Assembly (NCBI GenBank): GCA_947625775.1
Contig: CANQPM010000022.1
Coordinates: forward strand, 1-49,696
Length of the DNA stretch: 49,696 nucleotides
Source of the DNA: an uncultured Lachnospiraceae bacterium
Lineage (GTDB): Bacteria; Bacillota; Clostridia; Lachnospirales; Lachnospiraceae
Direction of reading: 5' to 3'
Shown here in pieces: positions 31,846 to 40,107 of the stretch. The position numbers were made by a program, and so were the translations under genes. The stretch's first letter is position 1, and each line of letters opens with the position of its first letter. Below the pieces are notes generated by a model, which saw only the letters and a program-made list of their open reading frames with translations, ran no database searches and was not told where the DNA came from.

Positions 31846-33240
31846 TCACTGCGTCATCAGCAACACGCACAGCGTAAATTCACCATCCTCCGCCGAAATA
31901 TCAATATCGCCATAATATTTCTGCGCTGTTTTTCTTATGCTTTCAAGCCCAAAGCCATGATGCCTTTTATCCGCCTTTGTCGTCTGCGGAAGTCCCGTTG
32001 TTTCATTATATGTAATGCTCCCGTTAAAGCTGTTTTTTACCTCAATCATATAAGAATTCCCCCTGCGGTACGACGCTATTTTAACATACGGCTGATTGCA
32101 TTCCGCCGCCGCAGAAAGTGCGTTGTCAAGGGCATTGTTGAGAATTATGCTCAAATCAAAAACATCTATTTCATCTGAATAATGAAAATCACACAAAAAC
32201 TCAGCATTAATCTCCCTCGCGTGCTTCAACCCCTGCGTCAGTATCACGTCAGTGACGGGATTTCCGCTCTTAATCTCCGCTGATGCTCTGTCAAAGCCCT
32301 CCTTCAGCTTCCCCAGATAAAGCTGCGCTTCCTCATAATCCTTTTTATCATACAGACACTCCAATGTCATTATGTGGTTTCCCATGTCATGCTTTAGGCT
32401 GCGTATATCGCCATAAAGCGCCTCCACCTCGCTTATATGGCGTTTTATGCTTTCCAGCTGCCCGGCATAGCGCTCGTTTTCAAGCTCCTTCTCCTGTGCC
32501 TGCTTGATTTTTCGGTACATCATAATAATGGCGGGAATTGCCGCAAACATAAAAGCATAGTAGACAAAAAACTCAAAATTATGCCCTCTATACAGCATGA
32601 ATGTGTCTTTATCCATAGCATCCGCCAGATACCTGCCCTCATAAAATTTTTTGACATTATAATTCAGCGCAAATGATATCATGGGTATTGAAAGCATCAC
32701 AAACTCATCCCTTGTAAGGTCTTCGTCCCCACAGGCGTATGTCTTTCTTATAATCCACACTGCCGAAAATACAAATATAAAATCTAACGGAATATCTATA
32801 AGCGAATTGCAGACAAAAATCGCAAAATCATCATATACTGTCATATTTTTGTCAGCATCAACCAGCTTAATCAAAAGCTCATTTATAAATTCATATGTAG
32901 TCCAGCGCATGGCAAGCGCAAGCCATCGTGTCAGAAAAAATGAGCAGGACAGAAATATTTTCTGGTAAATTTTCAGCCCGCCGCCTTTACGGTCAAGCAG
33001 CGTCATCACGGCAAAGCCCGCCGCCACGCCGATAAAATATGCGCAAAAATTTGGAATATAATACGGCATATATTTAAGCGCATACATTACAGCCGCATAT
33101 GCCGCGCCGACTGTCCATATCCGCCCTTTATTCCTCATGTAAGGCTTTATCAGGTAACAATAACAGTACGCCTCAATCAGTCTCGACAGAAAATTACCCG
33201 CTGCCACGATTATCTCATAATATATGTCAAGCTTTTCCAC
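31846..33240 (-). CDS. AgrC-like GHKL sensor histidine kinase
   Basis: The protein has 464 residues. The N-terminal 245 form a polytopic membrane sensor with about six segments, then a coiled linker (about 243-280), the phosphorylation motif SLKHDMGNH with His284, and a GHKL ATPase domain (NALDNALSAA around 370, HHGFGLESI near the C-terminus). This is the HPK10 type of AgrC/ComD-like kinases, many of which sense peptides. No agrB- or agrD-like gene is seen in the window. The start is GTG at 33240 with GGGAGGT. It lies 343 bp downstream of its response regulator gene on the same strand; the gap carries two degenerate repeats. Confidence 0.88.
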   Translation of the reverse strand: MEKLDIYYEIIVAAGNFLSRLIEAYCYCYLIKPYMRNKGRIWTVGAAYAAVMYALKYMPYYIPNFCAYFIGVAAGFAVMTLLDRKGGGLKIYQKIFLSCSFFLTRWLALAMRWTTYEFINELLIKLVDADKNMTVYDDFAIFVCNSLIDIPLDFIFVFSAVWIIRKTYACGDEDLTRDEFVMLSIPMISFALNYNVKKFYEGRYLADAMDKDTFMLYRGHNFEFFVYYAFMFAAIPAIIMMYRKIKQAQEKELENERYAGQLESIKRHISEVEALYGDIRSLKHDMGNHIMTLECLYDKKDYEEAQLYLGKLKEGFDRASAEIKSGNPVTDVILTQGLKHAREINAEFLCDFHYSDEIDVFDLSIILNNALDNALSAAAECNQPYVKIASYRRGNSYMIEVKNSFNGSITYNETTGLPQTTKADKRHHGFGLESIRKTAQKYYGDIDISAEDGEFTLCVLLMTQ

Positions 33241-33353
33241 AATACACCTCCCTATCGCCTTTTTTTATCCCATGCATTTGCGAAACTCTATTCGGCAACT
33301 ATAATTTAGTCAAAATATACAAAATAAGCGGTGCCTTACGAAGAACTATCGGA

Positions 33354-33446
33354 ACTGTCACAATAAGGATTAGGCATGCAAAATATGGTATTATATATAA
33401 ATTATATTGTACTATATCTTGTGTTTATGTTTCTTTACGTGACAAC
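33354..33446. repeat. 93-bp palindromic repeat, copy B (degenerate)
   Basis: Aligned by hand, about 71 of 93 positions match the minus strand of 21164-21256 with no gap. The ends (CTGTCAC at the left, GTGACAA at the right) keep part of the palindrome, but pairing is weaker than in copy A and the flanking T-run is lost. It lies between the response regulator and kinase genes. Confidence 0.7.
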
Positions 33447-33460
33447 CTAATTAACGCGAT

Positions 33461-33513
33461 TTTTGTATATTAGGCTAAATTCCGACGATTTAGAGCACAT
33501 TCACAATCGCCTA
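33461..33513. repeat. Short dispersed repeat, copy 2
   Basis: It aligns with 18175-18230. It contains a local hairpin CTAAAT-TCCGACG-ATTTAG and TAGGC/GCCTA near its ends. It lies 14 bp right of the 93-bp repeat copy B. Confidence 0.6.
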
Positions 33514-33583
33514 CTTTTTACCTACACACTGTTCCTAACATAATCTAATATCAATTCCGCCTAAAAATCAGTGGATTTCCATT

Positions 33584-34336
33584 TTACCCGCGCTCCGCAT
33601 TGCATCTCTGATTATATTTCAAATACGCCTTTACCAGCTGCGAATAATTCTTTTTGGCAATAAGCGCCGTGCCTTTTTCAAGCCATACCGTAGTGACATT
33701 GTATTTTTTCACGTATTTCAGATTTATCAGATACGCCCTGTGCGTCCTGAAAAAATCGCCATGCGCCGTTTCGGACAGCAGCCCTTCAAGCTCCGACATT
33801 TTCCCATAATACTCTACGTCGCCGTCGGTCTTGTGTATAATGATTTTCCTGTTGAAAATCTCGGCATATATAATGTCATCTGCCTTTATTTTTATATGCG
33901 TGCCGCCTTTCTTTACCAGTATATCTTTAGCATATTGAGGCTGCTGTTCTTCTGCCGTCTCCACATCAGCAGCGCCGCGCTCATAATATTTCTCAACCGC
34001 GCCTTTAAGCACCTTAATAAATCTGCTGTCATCAAAGGGCTTTACAAGATAGTTGAACGCGCCTACGTCAAACGCCTCAAATACATATTCTTCCACAACC
34101 GTCACAAATATTATAATTGTTTCTCTCCCGCGCCTTCTAAGCTCGCACGCCGTTTCCATGCCATTTTTTCCGTTCATTTGTATGTCAAGAAACAATATAT
34201 CCAAAGGCTCGTCAACCGAAAGCAGCTCACTTCCCGACGCATAAACGGCAATTTCCGCCTCAGGATATAAGATGCGTATTTTTTCGGCAAGATGCCGCGT
34301 TATCTCCTTTTCATCATCGCATATCGCTATCTTCAT
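33584..34336 (-). CDS. LytTR-family response regulator (AgrA-like)
   Basis: The protein has 250 residues. Receiver domain about 1-120: acidic pocket CDDE (8-10), phospho-acceptor Asp51 (LFLDIQM), Thr in IFVTVVEEY and Lys in YLVKPFDD. LytTR DNA-binding domain about 145-245: KKGGTHIKIKADDIIYAE, FRTHRAYLINLKYV. The ATG at 34336 starts the receiver domain and has a spaced AGGGG; a 30-bp in-frame duplication upstream (13-mers at 34338-34350 and 34368-34380) creates earlier in-frame starts that repeat the sequence NRGNL. With the downstream GHKL kinase it forms a two-component system. Direct repeats of LytTR type lie about 45-75 bp upstream of a TATAAT at 34572-34577. Confidence 0.9.
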   Translation of the reverse strand: MKIAICDDEKEITRHLAEKIRILYPEAEIAVYASGSELLSVDEPLDILFLDIQMNGKNGMETACELRRRGRETIIIFVTVVEEYVFEAFDVGAFNYLVKPFDDSRFIKVLKGAVEKYYERGAADVETAEEQQPQYAKDILVKKGGTHIKIKADDIIYAEIFNRKIIIHKTDGDVEYYGKMSELEGLLSETAHGDFFRTHRAYLINLKYVKKYNVTTVWLEKGTALIAKKNYSQLVKAYLKYNQRCNAERG

Positions 34337-34337
34337 C

Positions 34338-34380
34338 AAATTACCCCTGTTTTCATTTATTTTCTCTAAATTACCCCTGT
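34338..34380. repeat. Duplicated ribosome-site region of the response regulator gene
   Basis: The 13-mer AAATTACCCCTGT occurs at 34338-34350 and 34368-34380, a 30-bp period. On the minus strand each copy carries AGGGGT, so two candidate ribosome sites precede alternative in-frame starts. Confidence 0.65.
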
Positions 34381-34571
34381 TCCCTTTCATTTTCACACAG
34401 CGCCGCATGTCTGCAAAACATTTATATGCCCAACCGCCCGTTTCGCCCTAACCATTTAACACAATAAATCCCTTCCCATAAAAGCCTTGTATTTGCATAT
34501 GTTTCTATTATTAACTGCGATGTCAAATAGTTATAGTGAGGGCATAAAACATTATATTTGCATATGTCTTT

Positions 34572-34639
34572 ATTATATCGGAATACGCCGCCTTAATCAT
34601 TATCCAAATGTTGTGAAACGACGTTTTTTTGTTGTGAAA
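34572..34639 (-). promoter_or_regulatory. Promoter and LytTR-type direct repeats upstream of the response regulator
   Basis: TGTTGTGAAA occurs at 34609-34618 and 34630-34639, 21 bp apart start to start. A minus-strand TATAAT (34572-34577) has no good -35 box; the repeats occupy about -44 to -75 relative to the predicted start, the position expected for an activator that replaces the -35 box. The block resembles 31514-31550 upstream of the flxA-like gene. The rest of the 34337-34801 gap holds only the leader and a terminator. Confidence 0.62.
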
Positions 34640-34746
34640 TAACTAGTGAAATAGCTGGACGCATATTTTCCGCAGCTTTCTGTCCACATACACCACTCCG
34701 AAAAATCTTCAAACAGCTAAATATCTTTTCCGCCATAATAACACGC

Positions 34747-34785
34747 AAAAAGACGAAGGTTCAGCAATATTCCCTTCGTCTTTTT
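34747..34785 (-). terminator. Terminator of the Rpn-type gene
   Basis: AAAAAGACGAAGG (34747-34759) pairs with CCTTCGTCTTTTT (34773-34785), 17 bp past the stop codon on the minus strand. Confidence 0.8.
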
Positions 34786-34801
34786 CTTATAAAAACATCA
34801 A

Positions 34802-35749
34802 TCATAAAGCTTTATGCTCTTTTTCTAAAGCCTTTTCCTCTGCGGCTATCACTTTCAACTCGTCAATCGGCAGGCTGCAACATTCAGCTATCTCCTCAAG
34901 CGACATTTTTCCTGCCCGTATCAAGTTTCTGGCTGTTTCCTTTCTGCCCTCACGCAAACCTTCACTTTTTATTGTCTTTGCTTCATAATCAAGAATCCGT
35001 CCTCCCATAACAAGACCAACTCCTTCCTTAACATTCTCATATTTATGAGCCAAATGCCTCAAAACCTTATTTGACATATCAACAATAGTGCATTTTGTAT
35101 ATTCATCTATTTCACGGTTAAGTGTCTTTTCTTCCAGACAATTTTTTATGCCCTCATACTCCTGCTTTAATAATTCCAATCTGTCAACATTCTTATCATA
35201 CTCCTCCAACTCTTTTTCATGTGTAAATATATAAAACGGTATAAGAAACAGCAAATTCTTTCCAAAAATCTCATCTATAGAGTACGATTGCAGCTTCATT
35301 ATAGGTATATCATAAGATATGCTGCCCCTCGGTGTTTTTATCTCTATGCACATTTCGTCAGGCGTCATTCTGCTGCTTCTGAGGTAAAGCACTGCTGAAT
35401 GAGGAAATGTCACAATCAGTCGGTTTGCGCTTATCTCTCCCTCGTCCAGTGCTATCTGGGAAGCATATTCAAATATTCTGACTGCCATGCCGCTGTCTTC
35501 AGTGCTCTGGCATTCCCAGTGATAGTTTTTTATTTCCTTTCCTATTATCTTAAATTTTGTGTCTGTAATACATTCGTATTCCTCACCGTCCTGCTGATTT
35601 ATAAAATGCTCATTAGGGGAAAACACTATCTGTTCATTGCCAGTATAGTGTTCCCCGAACACTTCGTTTATAAGCGGTATTATCAGTCTGCTGCAATCAT
35701 TCAGCAGAGTTCGGAACACATCATCATATGGTGTGCTGCTTTCCTTCAT
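34802..35749 (-). CDS. Rpn/PD-(D/E)XK nuclease family protein (transposase-like)
   Basis: The protein has 315 residues. The start STPYDDVFRTLLNDCSRL, followed by the nuclease core Asp in CITDTKFKI and Glu-x-Gln in YHWECQS, matches the Rpn family of PD-(D/E)XK nucleases, known in E. coli to stimulate RecA-independent recombination and annotated elsewhere as transposase-like. The C-terminus (about 255-315) has the GLREGRKETARNLI pattern and a small helix-turn region (LEEIAECCSLPIDELK) that is common in Clostridia members. The ATG at 35749 has GGAGGAG; an upstream in-frame TTG is less likely. It is monocistronic with its own promoter and terminator. No inverted repeats of an insertion sequence flank it. 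Confidence 0.87.
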   Translation of the reverse strand: MKESSTPYDDVFRTLLNDCSRLIIPLINEVFGEHYTGNEQIVFSPNEHFINQQDGEEYECITDTKFKIIGKEIKNYHWECQSTEDSGMAVRIFEYASQIALDEGEISANRLIVTFPHSAVLYLRSSRMTPDEMCIEIKTPRGSISYDIPIMKLQSYSIDEIFGKNLLFLIPFYIFTHEKELEEYDKNVDRLELLKQEYEGIKNCLEEKTLNREIDEYTKCTIVDMSNKVLRHLAHKYENVKEGVGLVMGGRILDYEAKTIKSEGLREGRKETARNLIRAGKMSLEEIAECCSLPIDELKVIAAEEKALEKEHKAL

Positions 35750-35787
35750 TTCTCCTCCATTAGCCAAGCTTTATTTTTGTCACTTAT

Positions 35788-35816
35788 ATAATAACACATA
35801 CCGAAATTACAGTAAA
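35788..35816 (-). promoter_or_regulatory. Promoter of the Rpn-type gene
   Basis: On the minus strand TTTACT (35811-35816) and TATTAT (35788-35793) are 17 bp apart, about 40 bp before the start codon. Confidence 0.55.
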
Positions 35817-35869
35817 CTGTTTCCAATCATTAATTATTTCTCACTTTACTCATATTACAGGCATTTTTG

Positions 35870-37030
35870 TCAGCTCACAACCCTTATCCCTTTCGCAAAC
35901 CTCTCCAGCCCCTCGTTAAGCACCTTCTTTGGACATGCCGTATTGAGCCTTATAAAGCCCTTGCCATTTCCGCCAAACTGTGCGCCCGCCGAAAGATACA
36001 GCCCTGTACTCTGGCGTATCTGCTTTGTGAGCGTGTCCGTGTCGTCTGTCACGTTCTGACAGTCAAACCACATCAAATACGTCGCATCTGAGGGCACCGC
36101 CTTTACCTTCGGCAGATTATTTTCCAAGAAATCAATTACAAGCTGCTTGTTCGTATAAATATATTCCCTAAGCTCGTCAAGCCACTCCTCGCCATATGTA
36201 TATGCTGCAACCGCTACATCTACCGCAAAGCTGTTTGGCTCCGCTATCTCATCAGTGTTGAGCGCGCGGTTCACACGGTTTCTGAGCGCCGCGTTCGGCA
36301 CTACCACGGCTGCCGTCTGCAGACCCGCTATATTAAAAGTCTTTGTCGGCGCTATGCAGGTAACGCTGTTCTCCCTGCAATCATCGGAAACTGACGCAAA
36401 CGGAACATAGTCCTTGCCTGGGCTTGTGATATCGCAATGTATCTCATCGGAAACCACAATCACATTATGCTTTCTGCACAGCTCACCTATCCGCGCAAGC
36501 GTTTCCTTATCCCATATCTTGCCGACAGGATTATGCGGATTACACAGAATCATCATTGTAGTCTGCGGCAGCGCAAGCTTGCTCTCCAAGTCCTCAAAAT
36601 CCACATCATATATATTTCCATCATATCTGAGCGGGCACTGCAGCACGTTCCTTCCGTTGTTCACTATGGAATTAAAAAAAATGTTGTACACAGGCGTCTG
36701 TATAAGAACATTTTCCGCAGGCGTCGTAAGCTTGCGCACAACGCTTGAAATCGCAGGCACAACGCCTGTGCAGAATATCAGCCATTCCTTTTTGAACTCA
36801 AATCCGTGCCTCTTTTTCCACCAGCCAATATACGCCTCGTTCCACGCGTCAGGCACAATGTTATATCCAAAAATCCCATGCCCTGCCCGCTTTAAGATAA
36901 CCTCCTGTATCTCGGGCGCAGTCTTAAAATCCATATCAGCCACCCACATGGGAAGCTCATCCTCAGCAATATCCCATTTTAGTGAATTTGTATTCCGCCT
37001 GTTTATTATAGTGTCAAAATCATATTTCAT
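35870..37030 (-). CDS. MalY/PatB-type aminotransferase (cystathionine beta-lyase)
   Basis: The protein has 386 residues, the usual length for the MalY/PatB subgroup of fold-type I PLP enzymes. Typical are the N-terminus FDTIINRRNTNSLKWD, ELPMWVADMDF, NPHNPVG, the SDEIHCDI aspartate that holds the PLP ring nitrogen, and the PLP lysine in APTKTFNIAG. PatB and MalY cleave cystathionine and related cysteine thioethers to homocysteine or thiols, pyruvate and ammonia, so it could complement MetY in sulfur amino-acid metabolism, although it lacks the Rrf2-type motif found at metY. GGAGG precedes the ATG. The adjacent cardiolipin synthase gene is 158 bp upstream. Confidence 0.9.
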   Translation of the reverse strand: MKYDFDTIINRRNTNSLKWDIAEDELPMWVADMDFKTAPEIQEVILKRAGHGIFGYNIVPDAWNEAYIGWWKKRHGFEFKKEWLIFCTGVVPAISSVVRKLTTPAENVLIQTPVYNIFFNSIVNNGRNVLQCPLRYDGNIYDVDFEDLESKLALPQTTMMILCNPHNPVGKIWDKETLARIGELCRKHNVIVVSDEIHCDITSPGKDYVPFASVSDDCRENSVTCIAPTKTFNIAGLQTAAVVVPNAALRNRVNRALNTDEIAEPNSFAVDVAVAAYTYGEEWLDELREYIYTNKQLVIDFLENNLPKVKAVPSDATYLMWFDCQNVTDDTDTLTKQIRQSTGLYLSAGAQFGGNGKGFIRLNTACPKKVLNEGLERFAKGIRVVS

Positions 37031-37188
37031 AATAATCCTCCCCGCCGCCTACAGCGGCTCAAACCAAGCACGAAAACACCGTACTTGCGTTTTTTCCTTT
37101 TACACAATATTGAAAATATCCTTTCCCTTGGATATTTTACCAACAATTTATTACTCCGTCCCCCCAGAAAAACGCCACCCTTGCGTTT

Positions 37189-38760
37189 TTACATCAACGG
37201 TGCAATCACTCTCGCCGCGCCGCCCATAAGCTTAGTCAGCGCCTTCTCCTTTTTCACAGTTTCAAGCGTCACCACGCGGCATTTCGACAGCGTTTCCTGA
37301 TAATCCCTTTCTATATCACTCACGCAATCCGTCTTATACATAAACGTGGCGCACTCAAAATGATGGTAAAGGCTCCTGTAGTCAAGATTAATCGTACCCA
37401 CCACAGCTTTGCAGTCATCGCTCACAAACACCTTGGCATGCACAAACCCAGGCTCATACTCATAAATCTTAACTCCCGATTTTAACAGCGACGCGTAGTA
37501 CGTCTTTGCAAGCGCATACGCTATCGCCTTGTCAGGTATTCCTGGCATAATTATTCGCACGTCAACGCCTCTCTCCGCTGCGAATTTAAGCGCCGTCTCC
37601 ATCTCGCCGTCAAGTATCAGGTACGGCGTCATGATATGCACATACTTATGCGCACGGTTGAGAATATCCATATACACGCGCTCGCCAACCTTATCACCGT
37701 CAAGCGGACAGTCGCCATACGGCATCACGTATCCGCCCGCGCCTTCAATCTTTGGCAGTTCCACATTAAGGTACTTCCCAAACTCAGGATTCTGCTCGTC
37801 TATATTCCACATCTGCAGAAACATCAGCGTGAAATTCTTCACGGCGCTTCCCTTAATCATCACCGCCGTGTCCTTCCAATGCCCAAATTTCTCCTTTTGA
37901 TTGATATACTCGTCGGCAAGGTTTACTCCGCCGTTAAATGCCGTGTGCCCGTCGATAACGAGTATCTTCCTGTGGTCGCGGTAATTGTAATGCGTTGAAG
38001 CAAACGGCGTGGCGGGTGAAAACATCTTGCATTTTATGCCGAGCTTCTGCAGGCGCTTTGGATAATCATGCGAAAGCAGGACAAACTCGCACATTCCGTC
38101 ATACATCACGCGCACATCAACGCCCTCTGCCGCCTTCTTAGCCAGTATTTCAAGGATTTCGCCCCACATCAGCCCTTCCTCGACTATAAAATACTCCAAA
38201 AATATAAAATGCTCCGCCTTTTCAAGCTGCACAAGCATCTCCTTAAATTTATCCTCCCCCAGCGGAAAATAAGTGACACTCGTGTCATCTGCTATCGGGA
38301 AACAGCCCGTTCTGTTTATATACGCATTAAGCGATTTGACGTCCTCCCCGTCGCGCTCCAGCCGCTCCAGCGTGCCCTTATCCTGCTCAATGCTATCGCG
38401 CGTTTCATCTATAAGCCCTCTTAGGCGCTTTGCCAAGGCGCGGTGTCCAAATTCCGTCTGTGTATAAAGGAAAAACAACGCTCCGAACACAGGTATAACC
38501 GACATAAAAATCAGCCATGTTATTTTCGCGGTCGGATTGATGTCGCTGTTTAGCAGGTAAAGCACCATTATAATCGTAAAAAGCACCGTACCGCCCAAAA
38601 TATGCGGCAGCAACCCCGCAAACCAGCGGAACACGCTGAATATAAACATAAATTGCAGCAGCAGCAGAACTATTATCAGCCCCAGCCTGCTGAATATCGC
38701 CCGCGCAATCCCCCGCTGCCCCTTTTTCAACAAATGCATTCCTAAATTTTCACTTTCCAT
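37189..38760 (-). CDS. cls: Cardiolipin synthase
   Basis: The protein has 523 residues, normal for bacterial Cls. Two N-terminal membrane segments (about 26-48 and 55-75) and a third hydrophobic stretch precede two phospholipase-D domains with HKD motifs, HRKILVIDG (about 263-271) and HAKVFVSDD (about 440-448), each followed by the Gly-Asn region (GGVNLADEY, GTINLDYRS). It condenses two phosphatidylglycerol molecules into cardiolipin at the membrane. AAGG lies close to the ATG at 38760 and a stronger GGGAGG is further upstream; an ATG seven codons later is an alternative. Confidence 0.93.
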   Translation of the reverse strand: MESENLGMHLLKKGQRGIARAIFSRLGLIIVLLLLQFMFIFSVFRWFAGLLPHILGGTVLFTIIMVLYLLNSDINPTAKITWLIFMSVIPVFGALFFLYTQTEFGHRALAKRLRGLIDETRDSIEQDKGTLERLERDGEDVKSLNAYINRTGCFPIADDTSVTYFPLGEDKFKEMLVQLEKAEHFIFLEYFIVEEGLMWGEILEILAKKAAEGVDVRVMYDGMCEFVLLSHDYPKRLQKLGIKCKMFSPATPFASTHYNYRDHRKILVIDGHTAFNGGVNLADEYINQKEKFGHWKDTAVMIKGSAVKNFTLMFLQMWNIDEQNPEFGKYLNVELPKIEGAGGYVMPYGDCPLDGDKVGERVYMDILNRAHKYVHIMTPYLILDGEMETALKFAAERGVDVRIIMPGIPDKAIAYALAKTYYASLLKSGVKIYEYEPGFVHAKVFVSDDCKAVVGTINLDYRSLYHHFECATFMYKTDCVSDIERDYQETLSKCRVVTLETVKKEKALTKLMGGAARVIAPLM

Positions 38761-39144
38761 AGTACCTTAAAACCTACCTCCCGAATATATTTGCGCCTTC
38801 CTTTAATTTGGCAGCCTCATAAGCCTAAAGCCAAGCTTTGGCGCAGTTTCTCCGAAATAACGCTCCATAAATTATTTCGTTTCTCCCCGCCGCATATGCT
38901 TTTAAATTTTAAATAATTAACATCCCATTATTGCAATTATATATCAGTTCCCTCCAAAAAACAAATATACTGTAAAAAAATTTACGTTTGTACTTAAAAA
39001 TGCACAAAAAAAGAGCTCCCGCAATAAGCCCCCTTGCCATAAACACCATAAATTCGATTACATCGCCCGTTTTATAAAAAGCGCCGCCAGCCGCACGACG
39101 GCGCTTTTCAAATAACCCTTCCGCCTTCTTTTCCCAAAATCTTA
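38761..39144. other. Gap between the chemotaxis receptor and cls
   Basis: The 384 bp hold the terminator of the chemotaxis receptor gene (39077-39108). The rest is AT-rich upstream sequence of cls with no gene seen. Confidence 0.5.
39077..39108 (-). terminator. Terminator of the chemotaxis receptor gene
   Basis: AAAAGCGCCG (39077-39086) pairs with CGGCGCTTTT (39099-39108), 37 bp past the stop codon. Confidence 0.8.
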
Positions 39145-39963
39145 CTATTTCTTCAAATCATTCTCCAACTCCTGCGAAAGCACTACCATATCCTTCAATA
39201 CCTCCTGTATGCCGCTTATGCTTCCGCTATGCTGCTTTGCGAAATTGCTCGCTTCCTTTACAGACGAAATTATGGAAACAAGGTGCTCCATTATAGTGTG
39301 CAGGGTATTCTTTATCTCCGTGGCGGAGCTTCCGCTGTCATTTGCAAGCTTGCCCATCTCCGTAGCCACTACGGCAAAGCCCCTTCCGTTCTCGCCGCTG
39401 CGCGCCGCCTCTATTGAAGCATTGAGCGCCAGAATATTTGAGCGTGATGCATTGCTGCTGATTTTGTTTACTACCTCCACCGCATTGTGGACATCAGCGT
39501 CAACGCTGCTCGTCATCGAATCCATCTCCGTAAGCATTTGGAACAGATGCTCCATTCCTTCAACAAGCTCCTGCAGAGACGTGCTGACATTTGCCACCGA
39601 CTTCTGGAATTTATCGGTTATATCCGCCATCTGCTCGCGCACATCCACGGAATATGTACATGTTATGCAGCCCACTACCTCATTGCCGTCCTTAATCGGC
39701 ACAAGCTCGCCCTCAAAAGACTCGCCCATTACCTCCTTCGCCAGACGGTTATGCTGCGCGCGCCCTGTCCTCAGCACCCTGTCAAGCATTCCGCTCGGAT
39801 CATTAAAATGCTGTCCTACGCTCATTATAGGCTTTTCGCCGTCAGGAATGGAATAACCCACAATCACGCCGTCACTGTCAATCACGGTGATATAGACGTC
39901 CTTCTCAAACATCTGCTTTATTGTCGGTAAAGCGTCAACATAATACTCTAACTGCTGATTCAC
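39145..39963 (-). CDS. Small soluble methyl-accepting chemotaxis protein
   Basis: The protein has 272 residues and no membrane segment. The N-terminal part (about 1-115) resembles a single PAS/Cache-like sensory fold ([20 protein letters not shown], then [10 protein letters not shown]). The C-terminal part is a shortened MCP signalling helix pair with the highly conserved tip [20 protein letters not shown] followed by [11 protein letters not shown]. It would signal to CheA/CheW from the cytoplasm. The start is GTG at 39963, preceded by a perfect AGGAGG; the frame continues upstream but without a ribosome site. No che or flagellar operon is in the window. Together with the FlxA-like protein it implies motility. 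Confidence 0.88.
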   Translation of the reverse strand: MNQQLEYYVDALPTIKQMFEKDVYITVIDSDGVIVGYSIPDGEKPIMSVGQHFNDPSGMLDRVLRTGRAQHNRLAKEVMGESFEGELVPIKDGNEVVGCITCTYSVDVREQMADITDKFQKSVANVSTSLQELVEGMEHLFQMLTEMDSMTSSVDADVHNAVEVVNKISSNASRSNILALNASIEAARSGENGRGFAVVATEMGKLANDSGSSATEIKNTLHTIMEHLVSIISSVKEASNFAKQHSGSISGIQEVLKDMVVLSQELENDLKK

Positions 39964-40107
39964 AATACATACCTCCTTATTATCTGCGCATGGCATCAAA
40001 TGCCTGTCAGCGTACAATCAAAATCCTATAATATAATATCACATTTTTTCCCCACACTCAATAATCTTTATTGTCAAATATTATCAAATATTTTAATACT
40101 TCATCTC

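Noticed and set aside
33241-33583. Search for an agrD-like peptide gene between regulator and kinase
   Set aside because: Only frames shorter than about 20 codons without ribosome sites were found; the space is taken by repeats.
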